DNA of 6,622 nucleotides from VGBK01 sp043810615 (GTDB taxonomy: Bacteria; Actinomycetota; Acidimicrobiia; Spongiisociales; UBA11373). A program made the position numbers and the translations under genes. The notes under the pieces were generated by a model. It had not been told where the DNA came from, did not search any database, and saw only the letters and a program-made list of their open reading frames with translations. Within the stretch, counting starts at the first letter, position 1; the number at the start of each line of letters is the position of its first letter. Below, piece by piece: positions 5,950 to 6,622 of this stretch. The stretch covers positions 1-6,622 of the forward strand of contig JBDROA010000190.1 in the NCBI GenBank assembly GCA_043810615.1, given 5' to 3'.

Positions 5950-6298
5950 GGGGGTGAACTGGTTTCGACTCTGAGGGTTGAAGCGACGGAAGCGAGCCGA
6001 GGTCCCCGGAGTCCTCGTTAAAGAGCCGGGACAACCAACAAGTGCCGAGCCTGAACTCGCACTGGCCGCCTAACTAGTCGGCCCGTCCGCCCGGAGGGTT
6101 CCCCCCTCGCCGGTGTCGGGCGTCGCAATGGGGGATGCCCCCGTCGGGGTGCCGGGACCGGCGGGCCAAGCCAACTCTGGCTGGGGTGACGGGATACGCG
6201 CCGGTAGCGTCCCGACATCCGAGAAAACGCTATCGGCTGCGCTCGGAGACGCCGGCGTGGAAACTCAGAGGACCGGGGTTCGACTCCCCGCACCTCCA
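5950..6298 (+). ncRNA. ssrA: Transfer-messenger RNA (tmRNA)
   Basis: tmRNA rescues ribosomes stalled on broken mRNA: it acts first as alanyl-tRNA, then as a template for a degradation tag. The 5' end GGGGGTG (5950-5956) pairs with CACCTCC (6291-6297), and the T-arm CGGGGTTCGACTCCCCG is near the 3' end. CTCTGAG (5969-5975) pairs with CTCAGAG (6264-6270) to form helix P2. Pseudoknot 1 is visible as CGAGG...CCTCG interlocked with TCCCGG...CCGGGA, and the resume codon follows 12 bases later. The tag frame reads AEPELALAA then TAA at 6071-6073. The genome has ACCG after the acceptor stem, so the terminal CCA is not fully encoded and the final A must be added. At about 349 nt the length is normal. 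Exact ends are predicted from pairing. Confidence 0.95.
6044..6073 (+). other. tmRNA tag reading frame (deduced tag AEPELALAA)
   Basis: The frame GCC GAG CCT GAA CTC GCA CTG GCC GCC TAA ends in the ALAA that ClpXP-type proteases recognise. The GCC resume codon is chosen because it is an Ala codon about 12 bases after the 3' strand of pseudoknot 1 (E. coli has about 11 bases before its GCA). The end is certain. The start is inferred: the upstream in-frame codons AGT, ACA, CCA and so on are also open. Confidence 0.75.
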
Positions 6299-6307
6299 CC
6301 GAAGCCA

Positions 6308-6334
6308 CCGAACGGCCCCTGCGGGGCCGTTCGG
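6308..6334 (+). terminator. Perfect 12-bp hairpin downstream of ssrA
   Basis: CCGAACGGCCCC (6308-6319) and GGGGCCGTTCGG (6323-6334) pair perfectly around the loop TGC. It begins nine bases after the tmRNA discriminator base. The following CGCGTT has only a weak T content, which is common for terminators in high-GC actinobacteria. It probably ends ssrA transcription and may position 3' processing. Confidence 0.75.
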
Positions 6335-6457
6335 CGCGTTGGGGGAAGCGCCGCACGGCTCCGGGGGAGCACTATCCGGGGCGGCGTGAGGGTGATGCCG
6401 GATGGTCGGCGAGCCGCGCCCGGCGTACCTTTCCCGACAGAGACCTGTTCCCGGCCC

Positions 6458-6477
6458 GACCGGAGAAGGCGCCGGTC
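6458..6477 (+). other. Small hairpin in the leader of the downstream gene
   Basis: GACCGG (6458-6463) can pair with CCGGTC (6472-6477) around an eight-base loop. The wider AGACC (6441-6445) and GGTCT (6474-6478) could instead pair as an alternative. It lies just before the ribosome binding site of the gene at 6497. A regulatory role is speculative; a TACCTT at 6426-6431 could be a -10 box for this transcript. The rest of the 6335-6496 spacer shows nothing recognisable. Confidence 0.2.
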
Positions 6478-6496
6478 TCAGCGGGAGGGGGAGATC

Positions 6497-6622
6497 ATGG
6501 AGCCCGGGGATTCCGGCCAAGCGCCGATCGACCTCGAGTCTGCGGAGCGGTTCATTCGGCTGGCGGTGAGGGCGGGGGCCATCAACACGGGCACCGCGCT
6601 GCGTCTCTCCGAGTTGGCGCGT
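6497..6622 (+). CDS. Unrecognised protein, N-terminal 42 codons, runs off the window
   Basis: The start ATG 6497 is preceded by a strong purine-rich ribosome binding site (GGGAGGGGGAG, 6483-6493). The visible residues begin MEPGDSGQAPIDLESAERF and continue into a probable helix ending LRLSELAR at the window edge. There is no signal peptide or membrane segment in the visible part. Too little is present to assign a family. Third-position GC bias matches the neighbours, which supports real coding. It lies after the ssrA hairpin and probably starts a new transcription unit. Confidence 0.6.
   Translation, partial: MEPGDSGQAPIDLESAERFIRLAVRAGAINTGTALRLSELAR

Noticed and set aside
4874..6034. Long minus-strand open frame opposite ftsX, smpB and ssrA (386 codons)
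   Set aside because: It crosses two confident genes and a structured RNA on the other strand and has no recognisable domain, so it is a codon-bias shadow.
6135..6389. Short open frames on both strands inside and after ssrA
   Set aside because: They overlap the structured tmRNA and its terminator hairpin, lack ribosome binding sites and have no family resemblance.
1..6622. A new defence system, CRISPR array or other undescribed cassette
   Set aside because: No regularly spaced repeats, no reverse transcriptase or nuclease cluster and no unexplained conserved ORF were found. The window is accounted for by an IS, a gene remnant, a MITE and a standard housekeeping block.

Overview
High-GC bacterial chromosome segment, most likely from an actinomycete-type organism (Actinomycetota, perhaps Acidimicrobiia). 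The basis is the strong G/C bias at third codon positions, a DUF222/13E12-type HNH endonuclease remnant (a family concentrated in Actinobacteria), and the gene order prfB-ftsE-ftsX-smpB-ssrA. The species cannot be named from the sequence alone.

Layout. Positions about 6-1537 hold a near-complete IS3-family insertion sequence. It has imperfect terminal inverted repeats of about 42 bp, an OrfA with a helix-turn-helix, and an OrfB with a D-D-(35)-E catalytic triad. OrfB lies in the -1 frame, joined to OrfA through a canonical G GGA AAA slippery heptamer. Directly abutting its right end, on the minus strand, is the 5' part of a DUF222/HNH endonuclease gene. That gene is dead twice over: a Trp-to-TGA stop, and truncation at the IS boundary.

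From 2294 onward the window is a conserved housekeeping block, all on the plus strand. prfB (release factor 2) carries the classic autoregulatory +1 programmed frameshift (CTT TGA C) after codon 23. ftsE and ftsX encode the divisome ABC transporter-like complex that controls peptidoglycan hydrolases. smpB overlaps the ftsX stop codon, and ssrA (tmRNA) follows about 107 bp later, ending at a perfect 12-bp hairpin. smpB and ssrA are partners in trans-translation, the rescue of stalled ribosomes. prfB also acts in translation termination, so three of the five genes concern how ribosomes finish or are rescued. After ssrA there is a spacer of roughly 160 bp and then the first 42 codons of an unrecognised gene that leaves the window.

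A 216-bp MITE-like element with inverted repeats of the IS630/Tc1-mariner type (TA at both ends, inside a CTAG target) sits exactly at the prfB stop codon, between prfB and ftsE. It appears to keep the 3' end of a transposase reading frame. The same 10-base string CCGCTAACCT, containing a possible -10 box, occurs upstream of both prfB and ftsE. This fits separate promoters for the two transcription units.

I see no CRISPR array, defence cassette or clearly new system. The points of real interest are two different programmed frameshifts (one +1, one -1) within 2 kb, the stop-codon-preserving MITE, the doubly broken DUF222 gene and the short deduced tmRNA tag.
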